Source: Gentiana macrophylla
Lineage: Eukaryota > Streptophyta > Magnoliopsida > Gentianales > Gentianaceae
Reading direction: 5' to 3'
Assembly: GCA_026214975.1 (NCBI GenBank)
Contig: CM047808.1
Coordinates: forward strand, 60,910,583 to 60,974,582
Length of the DNA stretch: 64,000 nt
Numbering within the stretch: the stretch's first letter is position 1; every line of letters starts with the position of its first letter. The notes below the pieces were generated by a model. The model was not told the origin of the DNA. It searched no databases and saw nothing but the letters and a program-made list of their open reading frames with translations. Made by a program: the position numbers and the translations under genes. Below, one piece after another: positions 52,803 to 64,000 of this stretch.

Positions 52803-54603
52803 TGTTAGGAAATCACTAGTTTAACGCAGCGGAATTTAAAATTTGATTTCCTTTTCTAGATCGTTCTTCGTTTAATGCAATAAACACGTTAAGTAGTTTG
52901 ACGGTTATACCTTAGATGATCTACAAGATCGTCGCTTTGACCGCCAACGGAGAGTAGTTCAATGCGCAAGCCGCCCACGCGTCCGGCCTCTATCGCTAAT
53001 CCACACGAACCCCTCGCCGAATCCTCCTTGATTGCTATCGTAAAAACTCCGGTCGCTAGATCGACCTTTTCTTCCTCACAAACTCACTATGGAGAGCTCT
53101 CTATTTTACACAAGAATTATGAACTCTTGCAATTGTGTTGTACAAAAGAGCTTGACACCCACTTCCTTTTATAGAGTAAGTGGCGCCCCATGTGTAGTGT
53201 GTGAGGAGAAGAAAACCTTTTCCAATAAAATAAGGAAAATCAATTAGATTGATTTATCTCTTTAATTATAATATTTTGTCAATATCATATATTGATTATA
53301 ATTATCTTATTACCATAAATCTATTTTTCCAAAATCAATTAATATCCTATATTAATATTATGGCAATATTTATTAATTAAAGTGCACAATCCAAGTGTAT
53401 CTCATACACCCAAAAGTGGCGCCCTTTAGTCAATAAATTGACTTCCGAATATTCTTTAATTAATATAATTAATATCTTGTATTTTATTTATTCATAATAA
53501 ATAAATACCACCATATTAATTTACCACTATAACCTTTATAGTCTGTAGAGATAAACTTTCCTTATTTGGTTATCACTATAACCGCATTTTAATCCGACTC
53601 GATGTTCATATGTGTGTGACCCGATAGGCTTCCGAATATGTTGGCCGTAGACACAAAGTGCAATTTACCAAAATGCCCTTCATACCTAACGATCACGGGA
53701 TAGCGCCTAGCAACACACCGTGACTTCCAATTATCGGAAGAGTCAAAAGCAATGACTACTACCTTTCATGTGAAGCGCCATCGTGTAACTTACAATCCTA
53801 TCGCTATAATAATATCCATACGATCGTATCTCTCGAGTGTCAATACATTGACGATCGTATCTTATAATCTGATATCATGCTCTCTCGGAATAACACATTT
53901 ACTCCCACTTTGCAAAGATTCTCGAGCTAGACATTCCTTATAAGAAGGCCATTTCGGATATTCAATCCCTATCATAGGATATGCGATTCCCGGACGACCA
54001 ATCATGTATACTCCGCGATGCTTCAATATCATACCCAATCACTACCGCATGATCGCCCGTGGTTAGGAGAAATCTCAATAGTGTCAAAGCATGACAATCC
54101 ACACCGTGATGCCATGAAGACTCGGTCAAAAGGATAATTACACAACCGCCACATAGTGTGACACTTAATGTAAGTGGGTCGTCTAACGACGCGCATTCTC
54201 TAATACACGCCCACGCATACCCAAGTGTCTCTACACTTCGATAGACGAGATCTATCCCTACCTTCTAAAAGGTAGAAGACATCCAATACGTGCTAGTCTC
54301 GATTATACTATCAATGTCCCATTTGATAATATGTAAGACTAGAGACATTTAAGTACCAACCTTGTTATAGTGATTAGAGATCTCATCAACCATAATCACT
54401 ATCATGGTTTCTCTCATCACAGATTGATACTAGGGACGTTACTATATATATACAACAAATAATATGAAGACAAACAATACATATAATAACATAAGTGCTT
54501 TTATTAATCATAATAAAGTTATTACATGAACTAAATAGATCAGAAATGACCCGACCCGTCGGATCCGGTCCGACCCGATTGGGTTTAGGACACCTTTCCA
54601 ACA
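52803..54603 (-). repeat. Copia 2 3' LTR
   Basis: TGTTAGGAAATC...CTTTCCAACA on the plus strand. TATA box TATAAAAGG (minus) at 53165-53173. Hairpin arms at 53818-53827 and 53851-53860. Confidence 0.93.
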
Positions 54604-54616
54604 ATCTCCCACTTGG
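54604..54616 (-). other. Copia 2 polypurine tract
   Basis: Minus-strand CCAAGTGGGAGAT, same as copia 1. Confidence 0.9.
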
Positions 54617-54679
54617 CCTAAAGCCAATCACCCATATGCCTAAGCCCGTGCAAGTGAACATGTTTCTCATGCTTAGCTT

Positions 54680-55080
54680 GAGACAATGCCTTGGTTAACG
54701 GATCGGCCTATGTTATCATCCGTGTGGACTTTCTCTATCTTTACATCTCCTCTATCTACTATCTCTCTAATCAAGTGATAGCGCCAGAGCACATGTTTGG
54801 ACTTCGATGAGACCTTGGTTCCTTTGATCGAGATATCGCCTCCATTATTATCACAAGATGCAGGCACTTTGGACCTTCAATGGAGGGAACCACACCAAGT
54901 TCGATGAATGAACTTCTTCATCCAAATCGCTTCCTTTGCCGCCTCCGAGGCCGCTATGTATGTATTCGGCTTCCGTTGTAGAATCTGCAGTAGTCTCCTG
55001 CTTGAACTCTTCCACTCCGCCCTCCGCCGTTAAGCGTGAAAACAAATCCAGATTGTGACTTAAAGTCATCCTTGTCGGTT
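54680..55080 (-). pseudogene. Copia 2 RNase H
   Basis: Two frames: STTEAEYIHSGLGGGKGSDL (54851-55069; the usual AAKEAIW part is altered) and ASCDNNGGD ... SKHVLWRYHLIREIVDRGDV with KVHTDDNIG (54673-54867). The domain order matches copia RNase H. Frameshift near 54860. Confidence 0.88.
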
Positions 55081-56100
55081 TGGAAACGGCATCCGTGTAA
55101 CCTCGTAATACTAAATCATCATTCCCGAAAACCAGAACATATCCCTGGTACGCCTCAAGTACTTAAGGATATTCTTGACAAAGAATCCAGGTGACCATCA
55201 CCTGGATTGGACCGGGTACCTACTAGTCATACTAAGAGGGTACGAGACGCCTGGTCTTGTGCATAACATGGCATACATGATAGACCCGATTGCCGGGCAT
55301 AAGGGACTTTACTCATTTGTGCCCTTTCCTCCTCTCTGTCTTAGGACTCATTCCTTGGACAGTAGACCCCATGTGACATGGGCAGCAATCCTTTCTTGAT
55401 CGCTCCATGCCGAATCTCTTCAAAGATCTTGTCTATGTAGGTGGATTGCGCATGGACCAAGCAACCTTTTAGATCTATCTCTATAGATCTTTATTCCCGT
55501 GCATATAGGCTGCCTCACCCAAGTCCTTCATAGAGAAGTTCTTGGATAACCAAGCTTTGACTGATTGTAACATAGGCACATCATTCCCTATGAGCAAAGA
55601 TGTCATCCACATAAAGCACTAGGAACACAATGGCACTCCCACTAACCTTCTTGTAAACACAGGGCTCATCTTCGCTCTTGATGAAATCAAACTGCTTTGA
55701 TTATCTCATCAAAGCGAAGATTCCAACTCCGAGAAGCTTGCTTTAATCCATAAATGGATCTTTGCAGCTTTACACACCATCCTCAAGGCCATTGGTTGTG
55801 AAACCTCAGTCGTGGTCATATACACTTCCTCGCATGTGTTCCCGTTAAGGAAAGCCGTTTTCACATCCATCCGCCCAGATTTCGTAATCATGGTATGCCG
55901 CAATAGCAAGCAAAATTCTAATGGATTTTAACATGGCAACAAAGTAGAAGGTTTCATCATAGTCAACTCCTTGTCTTTGCTTATAACCTTTTGCCACCAA
56001 CCTAGCCTTGTAGGTGGTCACGTTATCATCCATGTCGGTCTTTCTCTTAAAGACCCATTTACACCCTATGGGAACTATTCCCTCAGCGCGGATCAACTAA
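55081..56100 (-). pseudogene. Copia 2 reverse transcriptase
   Basis: N-terminal frame 55845-56096: VPIGCKWVFKRKTDMDDNVT, YKARLVAKGYKQRQGVDYDE. Next GRMDVKTAFLNGN at about 55850, YVDD at 55602-55613 (LYVDDIFA), and weaker fragments to 55100. Catalytic Asp residues are present, but the chain is split by several frameshifts. Confidence 0.9.
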
Positions 56101-57430
56101 GTTCCAAACTTGGTTGTCCTTCATGGATTCCATCTCGTAATTCATGGCTTCAAGCCATTTCTCTTTGTCGTGCCTTATTAGCACCTCCTCATAAGTTCTA
56201 GGGTCCTCATCTTCCATGAGATACACGCCAGATGTACCTATCGGGTCCACGGCGCTCCTCGGTGGATCTTCGAGGTGTTATTGTGTCTCACGGTAGAGGT
56301 GGCGCCACATTTGTATGTGGTATCTCCTCTACTTCCATCAACGGATCATTATCCGTAAGTGGTTCTCGAATTTCTTCAAGATCAATCTTACTCCCACCGA
56401 CCCTATCCGTAATAAACTCTTTCTCCGTAAGTGGCCGACCCTGGCAACAAACACCTTTTGTTCCTCGGGGTGGTAAAATTGGTACCCTTTGGTTTCCTAG
56501 GATAACCCACAAACAGACATTTGTCGATCTAGGTTCCAGCTTGTCGTATGGTTCGTTTCACATAAATCGACATCCCCAAGGTTTCATGTAACCTAGTGTT
56601 GGTTTCCTTCCTTTGAACACTTCATAGGAGTGGACTCAACCGCCTTTGATGGAACTCGGTTCAAGTGTATAGGATGCGGTTTCTAGAGCATACCCCAAAA
56701 CGATTTTGGAAGAATCAAGATAGCTCATCATGGAACGTACTCATGTCTAACAAAGTACGATTCCTCCTCTCAGATATGCCATTCATTTGTATGGTCCCTG
56801 GAGGGGTCCATTCGTAGAATCCCATTCTCCTTTAAATAACTTTGAAACTCTCCATCTAGGTATTCTCCACCTCGATCGGATCGAAGTGTTTTGATTTCTT
56901 TACCTAGTTGTTTCTCCACTTCACTTCGAATTCTTTGAACTTTTCAAGGCTTCAGACTTATACTTCATTAAGTATATATAACCATAGCGAGAATGGTCAT
57001 CAAAGAAAGTGATAAAATAAGAGTATCCTCCTTTGGCTTGAATTGACATTGGGCCACACACATCAAGATGTATAAGCTCAAGCAATTCATTGGATCTTAT
57101 CCTTTGCCACTAAAAGGTGACTTTGTCATCTTGCCAAGTAAACAAGCTTCGCATGTATCAAACGATTCAGAATCGAATTGATCCAACATTCCATCTTTAT
57201 GGAGTTTGGAAATGCGATTCTTATTTATATGGCCAAGTCTACAATGCCATAAGTAGGATTCATTCAAGTCATTTATTTTGGCTTTCTTGTTATTTATATT
57301 AAGTACATCAACATTCATATCTAATATGTAGAGACCATTGCTAAGTATGCCAAGATTCATAAAAGATTCCATCACGTGAAAAAGAACAACATTTATTCTC
57401 AAACGTAAAAGAAAATCCATCAACATCTAA
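56101..57430 (-). pseudogene. Copia 2 integrase
   Basis: The N-terminal frame 57097-57426 has the zinc-binding GAG-pre-integrase block (LWHCRLGHINKNRISKLHKD, CEACLLGKMTKSPF). Then the core: LDVCGPMSIQAKGG near 57050, FFDDHSRYGYIYLMK near 56985, GIPRWRV-type sequence near 56850. The C-terminal proline/acidic linker continues to about 56230. DDE catalysis inserts cDNA; this copy is interrupted by stops. Confidence 0.85.
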
Positions 57431-57559
57431 TGCGTAAATAGAAATAATGCTCTTCGTAAGAGCAGAACAAAATAACAGCTTATTGAGTTCTAGTACTAGC
57501 CCACTGGGCAATGAAAGAAAATAAACTCCTACGGCCAAGTAAGAGAACACTTGCTCCAT

Positions 57560-57695
57560 TTCCAACGCCGTAGGTCCACCTCTCCTTTCCTCGGATCTCT
57601 AGTTCTTCTTAGTGCCTGATATTCGTACAAATATGAGAACCACAACCAAGATCTAATACCCAAAGTGGTTAGACTTAGAAGAAGTAATGTTGATC
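57560..57695 (-). pseudogene. Copia 2 protease active-site region
   Basis: Minus-strand VLDLGCGSHICTNIR at 57611-57660, where the active-site triad is usually D-T/S-G; here Leu replaces the hydroxyl residue, which should inactivate the enzyme. A stop follows shortly. Confidence 0.75.
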
Positions 57696-58520
57696 TCAAT
57701 CATAAATATACGAAGTCGAAGCATCGTAATGCTTCTTCTTGGTACTCAAGAAGCCCTTGCGCTTTCTCCTCCAATGTCCGGTCTCACCGCAATGGAAGCA
57801 AGCATCCTTGGATTTGTCTTTTGCTATCTTAGGCGTTGGCTTAGGTGCACCTTCCTTCGCCTTCTTGGACTTTTTCTCGGCTTTTGCCTTGCCCTTGCTC
57901 AAGTGACCAAAGAACACTTGCTTTCCTTCCCTACAAAGGTGCTCAGCAGCTTTTCAACATGTTCAATAACTCCGCTAGGAGCAATCTATCTTGTTCATGT
58001 GATAGTTCATCACAAACTGTGAGAATGAGTCGTAGAGATTGCAGAATCAAGTCAATACTCAACTCTCGCTCCAACTTGTGGCCCACTTTTCCCAAGCCTC
58101 TCTATGTACCCGATCATTTTAAGCACGTGTGACCCCACAAAGAAATCCCAGATGCCATCTTACAACTAAACAGGCCTTCGAGACTCGCACTCTCTCAAAG
58201 GCGAGACCGAGAAGCGTAAAGTTCCTTCAGGTGGACCATGATAGAGTAGGCGCCCATAGACTCATGTCAAGCTTCGCAGCCCGGTGTCATAGAAGCAAGC
58301 ATGATACATGTAGCATCAAGATCGCCGTAATGCTGGCTTGTTGTACTTCTCGACAACATCTCGCAAATTAACCCTCGGGGCTTTTCCGGTAGGGCCTCGC
58401 CCAAGACATAGCCAATCTTCTCGTGCCTCAAAACGATTTTGAGGTTTCTTTCCCAATCGAGAAAATTAGTTTCGCTGCTTGTTATCGATGATAAAACGAA
58501 GGTTCAATTTGTTTGACATT
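57696..58520 (-). pseudogene. Copia 2 gag
   Basis: The C-terminal frame 57696-57917 has a Lys-rich stretch (KGKAKAEKKSKKAKEG) and a CCHC knuckle ACFHCGETGHWRRKRKG in which the last Cys is replaced by Arg. Upstream frames to about 58520 are broken (58400-58520 reads toward an ATG near 58518 followed by KLNLRF-type sequence). RNA packaging by this copy is doubtful. Confidence 0.75.
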
Positions 58521-59754
58521 TTCTACAACAATAAATAAAGATAGAATAAGTAAAAGCTCATGTATAAAAACCTAAATTTGCACTAAGAAATTTATAGGTT
58601 TTACTCCCACTAGCCAACTATTCCTATTGGCTTTCAAGAATTTTAATTAATTCTTTAGCGGTCGGACTCCTATCTAGTTGCCTTAATCCCGACGGTGGTC
58701 GATCAATCTCGGCAATTTCGAAAGGTAGGTACTCTACCCGGTCGCATCGCATGCGACTCCCGCTGGTCGACTAGTCAACTCTTTGACGCTTCACATCTCT
58801 ATGTGATAGTCAACCCTTGTCTCTAAAGTCGACGGTTCCTGACGGTGGCCAATCACCGAAAGACTTTAGTCGAGTCATAACCCAATATTCATGAGATCTC
58901 GTGACGATCATATCTCAATAATAACGATATACCCGTGGTAGGTCAACTCCCGACGGTGGTCGATCAGCTTGATCCGAACAAAGGCTCTTCACCGTCATTA
59001 TAATATTGGGAAACAATTTTGGCTCGATTTTTGGCGTGGGAATAATTTTAAATTAATTCACTTAATTAATTTGGTTTAATTATGGTCTCATCTACTATGT
59101 GCATATTACTACGATATCATATAAAGTAAAACATACACAACATTCCGCGCATAAAATAACCGGTATGATCATGGACTTTTCCTAGGTGCGGTTTCGAATA
59201 CAAACCGATTTAAACCGCTGGTCACAAACTAAGGGTATCTCGCAACCGCCAATAGGATCTTTATTGCTGTACGCCAATGGGTTCTTTATCTCTCCTTGGT
59301 CTTCAACTTCTTGCTCCATTCTTGTTACATAATAATTAATTACACCCGCCGCACACGGGGGGGAGCTCAGGGAATGGGATAAATGCAAAAGTAAACTAGG
59401 TCACGTTCTTCATAACGGCTCTAGACAATTTTTCAAAACCAACATAAAGAAAACATTCCCATCTATCCTATTGGTCGAGTCCATGATCAATCGGGGTCCA
59501 TATAATCACATTATATCTACACATCTAATCCATACAATTTTATCTTATGAAAAAGATTAAATTCTAATTTTTAACTACTCATGCGTCTTTATTTTATCAC
59601 ATCAAATAATTAAATAACTTTTAATTAATTATATGATTTAACCGAAAATTAAAATTAACATTTAATTTTAATCGATTTCAATTTTAATTAAATTTGAACT
59701 ATTCAAAATAAAATTAAAATTATAAAGTCTCCTATTTGTTTCATTTCCAAAACT
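58521..59754 (-). other. Copia 2 leader, gag-proximal part
   Basis: Non-coding. 58680-58990 holds three spaced CCCGACGGTGGTCGATCA or GACGGTGGCCAATCA-type repeats, shared with copia 1 at 21900-22260. Confidence 0.5.
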
Positions 59755-60150
59755 AAATTTAGCTTAGGCCTGCCCACTTTCCAAAATCAAAATTTTGGAA
59801 GTGGCCTAGGCCTAGGCCTATTCCAAATCAAATATTTGGAAAGCTGCCTGAGCCTACTCCAAATCAAATATTTGGAAAGGCCAAATTATTTTAGTTCAGT
59901 TCTCACCACTTTCCAAAATCAAAATTTTGGAAGTGGCCTAGGCCTAGGCCTATTCCAAATCAAATATTTGGAAAGGGCCTAGGCCTATTCCAAATCAAAT
60001 ATTTGGAAAGGCCAAATAATTTTGGTTTAGGCCTGGCCACTTTCCAAAATCAAAATTTTGAGTGGCTTCAGCTTGGCCTATTCCAAATCAAATATTTGAA
60101 AGGGCTTGAGCCTATTCCAAATCAAAATTTGGAAAGGCCAATGTCCCATA
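59755..60150 (-). repeat. Higher-order array of short palindromes in copia 2 leader
   Basis: Three ~140-bp units (starting near 59776, 59910, 60038), each with one A-type palindrome (TTTCCAAAATCAAAATTTTG), the linker GGCCTAGGCCTA, and two B-type palindromes (TTCCAAATCAAATATTTGGA). No unique spacers between units. The related shorter array in copia 1 is at 20756-21015. Confidence 0.92.
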
Positions 60151-60470
60151 TGGTTTCCCAATGGTCCAAACTATTTGAACCATTGGTTGGCCATATGACA
60201 CAACTAAACAAACGAGATATCTATGCACAATAAAATATCACAAAACGAAAAGGGTTGATCTCCCCCATTGGAAGAGGAGAGCCGACGGACGGCAACCCTA
60301 GGGTTACCGCCGCCGCCGCCGCCGCCGAGGAGGAGGGGGCGCCGCCAGTCGGCCGACCCCCCAAGAACCCTATTTTTTTTTTTGTTTTAACGTTTCGTGA
60401 TTTAAATCTTGCATCTATCGATTAAATACTACGCATTTAAATTATGCTTATTGCTTAAGCTCAAGTCCGC
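60151..60470 (-). other. Copia 2 leader, LTR-proximal part with (GCC)n
   Basis: Contains a perfect six-unit GCC microsatellite at about 60309-60327 and a T-run near 60371. No frame supported. Confidence 0.5.
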
Positions 60471-60483
60471 CTCTCGATACCAC
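60471..60483 (-). other. Copia 2 primer-binding site
   Basis: Minus-strand GTGGTATCGAGAG next to the 5' LTR; initiator-Met type with one inserted or shifted base relative to TGGTATCAGAG. Confidence 0.8.
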
Positions 60484-62300
60484 CGTTAGAAATCACTAGT
60501 TTAACGCAAATGAATTTAAAATTTGATTTCCTTTTCTAGATCGTTCTTCGCTTAATGCAATAAACACGTTAAGTAGTTTGACGGTTATACCTTAGATGAT
60601 CTACAAGATCGCCGCTTTGACCGCCAACGGAGAGTAGTTCAATGCGCAAGCCGCCCACGCGTCCGGCCTCTATCGCTAATCCACACGAACCCCTCGCCGA
60701 ATCCTCCTTGATTGCTATCGGAAAAACTCCGGCCGCTAGATCGACCTTTTCTTCCTCACAAACTCACTATGGAGAGCTCTCTATTTTACACAAGAATTAT
60801 GAACTCTTGCAATTGTGTTGTACAAAAGAGCTTGACACCCACTTCCTTTTTATAGAGTAAGTGGCGCCCCATGTGTAGTGTGGAGGAGAAGAAAACCTTT
60901 TTCCAATAAAATAAGGAAAATCAATTAGATTGATTTATCTCTTTAATTATAATATTTTGTCAATATCATATATTGATTATAATTATCTTATTACCATAAA
61001 TCTATTTTTCCAAAATCAATTAATATCCTATATTAATATTATGGCAATATTTATTAATTAAAGTGCACAATCCAAGTGTATCTCATACACCCAAAAGTGG
61101 CGCCTTTTAGTCAATAAATTGACTTCCGGAATATTCTTTAATTAATATAATTTATATATAATTAATATCTTGTATTTTATTTATTCATAATAAATAAATA
61201 CCACCATATTAATTTACCACTATAACCTTTATAGTCTGTAGATAAACTTTCCTTATTTGGTTATCACTATAACCGCATTTTAATCCGACTCGATGTTCAT
61301 ATGTGTGTGACCCGATAGGCTTCCGAATATGTTGGCCGTAGACACAAAGTGCAATTTACCAAAATGCCCTTCATACCTAACGATCACGGGATAGCGTCTA
61401 GCAACACACCGTGACTCCCAATTATCGGAAGAGTCAAAAGCAATGACTACTACCTTTCATGTGAAGAAGCGCCATCGTGTAACTTACAATCCTATCGCTA
61501 TAATAATATCCATACGATCGTATCTCGAGTGTCAATACATTGACGATCGTATCTTATAATCTGGATATCATGCTCTCTCGAATAACACATTTACTCCCAC
61601 TTTGCAAAGATTCTCGAGAGCTAGACATTCCTTATAAGAAGGCCATTTCGGATATTCAATCCCTATCATAGGATATGCGATTCCCGGACGACCAATCATG
61701 TATACTCCGCGATGCTTCAATATCATACCCAATCACTACCGCATGATCGCCCGTGGTTAGAGAAATCTCAATAGTGTCAAAGCATGACAATCCACACCGT
61801 GATGCCATGAAGACTCGGTCAAAAGGATAATTACACAACCGCCACATAGTGTGACACTTAATGTAAGTGGGTCACTTAACGTGACGCATTCTCTAATACA
61901 CGCCCACGTGCATACCCAAGTGTCTCTACACTTCGATGAGATTTAGATCTATCCCTACCTTCTAAAAGGTAGAAGACATCCAATACGTGCTAGTCTCGAT
62001 TATACTATCAATGTCCCATTTGATAATATGTAAGACTAGAGACATTTAAGTACCAACCTTGTTATAGTGATTAGAGATCTCATCAACCATAATCACTATC
62101 ATGGTTTCTCTATCACAGATTGATACTAGGGACGTTACTATATATATACAACAAATAATATGAAGACAAACAATACATATAATAACATAAGTGCTTTTAT
62201 TAATCATAATAAAGTTATTACATGAACTAAATAGACTGTAAATGACCCGACCCGGTCGGATCCGGTCCGACCCGATTGGGTTTAGGACACCTTTCCAACA
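60484..62300 (-). repeat. Copia 2 5' LTR
   Basis: 1817 bp; its first plus-strand base is C where the partner has T. TATA box TATAAAAAGG (minus) at 60845-60854. Hairpin arms at 61512-61521 and 61543-61552. Near-identical to the other LTR except for small indels. Confidence 0.93.
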
Positions 62301-62581
62301 GTCACACCATAAAGTGTTCTGGGCGCATTAATGGTGGTTTAATCAATAGACCCCATACTTTGATTAAGTTCACCATGGACTAACAGTTCAAGTGTATCAC
62401 CTTAAACTTAATCCTCGCGTGTGACACATACTAAGTTATATGGTTACATTTGATACGACTTGGGGTTTTTAGTAGTGTATTACTTACAAGCACGAAGCAA
62501 GTAATAAGATGAGAATAAATCTGTCATTTATTAATTCTAAAAACAATTACATAAATTGTCTTTCGGGCGCTACTTCCAACA
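62301..62581 (-). repeat. TSD GTCAC and proximal part of Tork-like 3' LTR
   Basis: Begins with the duplicated GTCAC (62301-62305) and ends CTTCCAACA, i.e. TGTTGGAAGTAGCGCCCGAA in minus sense. Completes the LTR interrupted at 52802. Confidence 0.88.
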
Positions 62582-62735
62582 ATCTCCCACTTGCCCATAA
62601 GGACAAGCAACAATTGTCTTGTGGGCACACAGTATCTTACAATCTCCCACTTGCCCGTAAAGACAAGAAAAAATTGTTTTTTTAGAACACCACACCCTTA
62701 TTCTTTCAATCCACAATATTCTCCCACTTGCTCTA
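62582..62735 (-). other. Tork-like polypurine tract in three copies
   Basis: ATCTCCCACTTGCCC occurs at 62582 and again exactly 60 bp later (62642). A third, ATTCTCCCACTTGCTC, is at 62719-62734. Only the first abuts the LTR. Confidence 0.85.
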
Positions 62736-62779
62736 AAGTAGATGAGACATATCTCCCAATTTCATACCCGCCAAGCGCT

Positions 62780-63140
62780 TATCATTGACATTAGATGCCA
62801 CGCGACTTGGTAAACTGATCAGCTAGGTTGTCGGCTCGAGGCGATCTTAAGGACCGATACGTCGCCTGTTCACATGATCTGTCTGACCAGGTGGTACTTT
62901 CTCTCAATATGCTTTTGCCCTCTTGTGATTGAGAAGATCATTTGCATGAACTACCTCTCAACTATTTTCACCGTAGAATGGTATCGGCTCATCTAGACCT
63001 AGAATCACTTCCCGGTCCAACAAAGAACTTCCCAAGCCACACTGCCTCTTTAGCTGCTCCGAAAGCTGCTATGTATTCGACTAATAGAGTCAAACTGGCA
63101 GTACTGGATTGTTCTAGAATATAGCTCCATCACTATGAGT
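62780..63140 (-). pseudogene. Tork-like copia RNase H
   Basis: Minus-strand fragments: EYIAAFGAAKEAVWLGKFF near 63035-63085 and ADNLADQFTKSRGI near 62795-62840, the two ends of copia RNase H. The middle is broken by stops. Confidence 0.8.
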
Positions 63141-64000
63141 AAACACTGAGCCTGAGATCGATTCACGATCATCCTTAATCCGACAAAAAATCATGATATG
63201 TGTAGTCAATGACACTCAGGCTCGCTCCCGAATGCACAAGCATAGGATTCCTCATTCTCTCAAGATACTAGAGGATGCACTATACTGCTTTCAACGTCCG
63301 AATCCGAGACTCGGCTTTTATTGACTTTTAATTACCTGACTTTCTCTATCCAAAAGAGAATCTATCCCATTTTCTCTATATCCGAAGATTGAGAGAATTA
63401 TTCCGTGAGGGGTTGGGTAGGAAACCTCTCATTGAATGTGGCATGCGAAAATGCATTGTATCATCTTAACCAATAAGATGGAAGGGATATGCCCAACAAC
63501 TTGTTCTCTTGAATTCGACCGAATCAATTCTAAGAATATAGTCCACTTCTCTCGATTCGGAGCTTTGGCTCATCAGCTTGACTTCGGATAACACACCCAT
63601 GTTGTTATCAATCACTGCGATGTTATCCTTTATAAACACTAATGTCTACTACTTACCAACATTGATTCTCTGGTCTACAAAAGACTCATCAATATTCTGG
63701 TCAAGCCCATACATATCAAACATGTGACTTTTAATGACCTAAAGGTTTTCTTTTATGCATCAATGGATGTAAGCATAGACAGTCAATCTGCCATTGGATT
63801 TAAGGATAAACCCTTCCGTTCCGAATGAATCTAAGCTCTGTTGTACGGCAAGAAAGTTTCAGGGCATCACCCCTATTAATCTTTCTGCTTTCCATAGAGT
63901 CAAGCAATGCTGAGTGGTGAGAAAGTTTCAAGGCATCACCCATGTTTAACTGTCTACTTCTCAGGGAGTTACCCCCACTTGGCTTTGCTTTGAAAGATAA
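63141..64000 (-). pseudogene. Tork-like copia RT, C-terminal part (continues past window)
   Basis: Weak minus-strand fragments fit the copia RT-RNase H connection: GFLPNPSRN-type near 63410, RTLKAV and YLERMRNPMLVHSG near 63220-63300 (compare the usual AVK.ILKYLR...FLV.G). Beyond 63500 I recognise no domain with confidence. Stops are frequent. Confidence 0.55.

Larger units (their letters stand above)
52803..62300 (-). mobile_element. Copia element 2, complete, same family as copia 1
   Basis: 9498 bp in minus orientation, TSD GTCAC (52798-52802 and 62301-62305). LTRs of 1801 bp (left, 3') and 1817 bp (right, 5'). LTR start TGTTGGAAAGGTGTCCTAAA matches copia 1 closely, as do the TATA region, the LTR hairpin and the leader palindrome array. 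Copia pol domains are all recognisable but broken by frameshifts. Confidence 0.93.
51312..64000 (-). mobile_element. Tork-like copia element (3' part; continues past window)
   Basis: Minus-strand copia whose 3' LTR spans 51312-62581, interrupted by copia 2, and whose pol runs beyond 64000. The LTR ends are TGTTGGAAG (minus start, 62581) and TATCCAGCA (minus end, 51312), a good inverted pair. PPTs and RNase H/RT fragments follow at 62582-64000. Confidence 0.82.

Noticed and set aside
54386..54670. 94-codon minus frame across the copia 2 LTR/PPT border
   Set aside because: Contains the LTR palindrome translated (RVGPDPTGR); a boundary artefact.
59755..60150. CRISPR-like array of repeats
   Set aside because: Units are contiguous palindromes with no unique spacers, lie in a copia leader, and a related array occurs at the same place in copia 1.
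1..64000. Cellular host genes, prokaryotic operons or defence systems
   Set aside because: Every recognisable coding block belongs to an LTR retrotransposon or the pararetrovirus-like fragment; no introns, conserved housekeeping domains or ribosome-binding-site-led operons were seen.

Overview
The window looks like repeat-filled nuclear DNA of a flowering plant, most likely a eudicot. It holds several Ty1/copia and Ty3/gypsy LTR-retrotransposon lineages that occur together in angiosperms: CRM-like, Athila-like, Tat/Retand-like, SIRE-like with an extra ORF, and Tork-like. LTRs are 0.6-2 kb, target-site duplications are 5 bp, and primer-binding sites match initiator-Met or Asp tRNA. I found no cellular host gene, no tRNA or rRNA gene and nothing prokaryotic. 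The species cannot be named from this sequence.

Left third (1-15.6 kb). A minus-strand SIRE-like copia tail (RNase H plus an extra ORF) is interrupted at 1657 by a minus-strand Athila-like group A element. Group A has an LTR, a duplicated polypurine-tract module, a 340-codon ORF of unknown function and a gag remnant. Its upstream side abuts a minus-strand fragment resembling a caulimovirid (pararetrovirus) movement-protein region. That fragment is split by a complete CRM-like gypsy element (7051-14030, TSD GCTTT) whose pol reading frame runs into its own 3' LTR.

Middle (15-38 kb). A second Athila-like element (group B, minus) carries an ORF resembling the putative plant transposon protein family. 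It is split by a complete copia element (18395-27748, TSD GTTTA) with nearly identical LTRs but a decayed pol. Next come an inverted SIRE-type LTR fragment, a 1.1-kb extra ORF, a 5'-truncated plus-strand Athila-like element (group D; gag end, integrase, 3' UTR, LTR), and the 5' LTR of a minus-strand SIRE-like element.

Right third (38-64 kb). A plus-strand Tat/Retand-like gypsy element (37.9-51.3 kb) has protease, RT, RNase H, integrase, a 3' tandem repeat and an antisense coiled-coil ORF. A group C Athila-like non-autonomous element (39242-46299, TSD GTCTC) sits 22 bp after its RT YVDD codons. At 51312 the Tat element is cut by a minus-strand Tork-like copia. The LTR of that copia is itself split by copia 2 (52803-62300, TSD GTCAC), which is in the same family as the 18.4-kb element.

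The order of nesting gives relative ages: Tat, then group C, Tork and SIRE; Tork, then copia 2; the pararetrovirus-like fragment, then CRM; group B, then copia 1. The strongest candidates for undescribed biology are non-coding: a hairpin plus polypurine-tract module present twice in each of four Athila-like families, a covarying hairpin inside copia LTRs, a higher-order array of short palindromes in copia leaders, and a recently transposed family whose own pol is dead. Many differences between paired LTRs are 1-3 nt indels, so some frameshifts may be sequencing errors.
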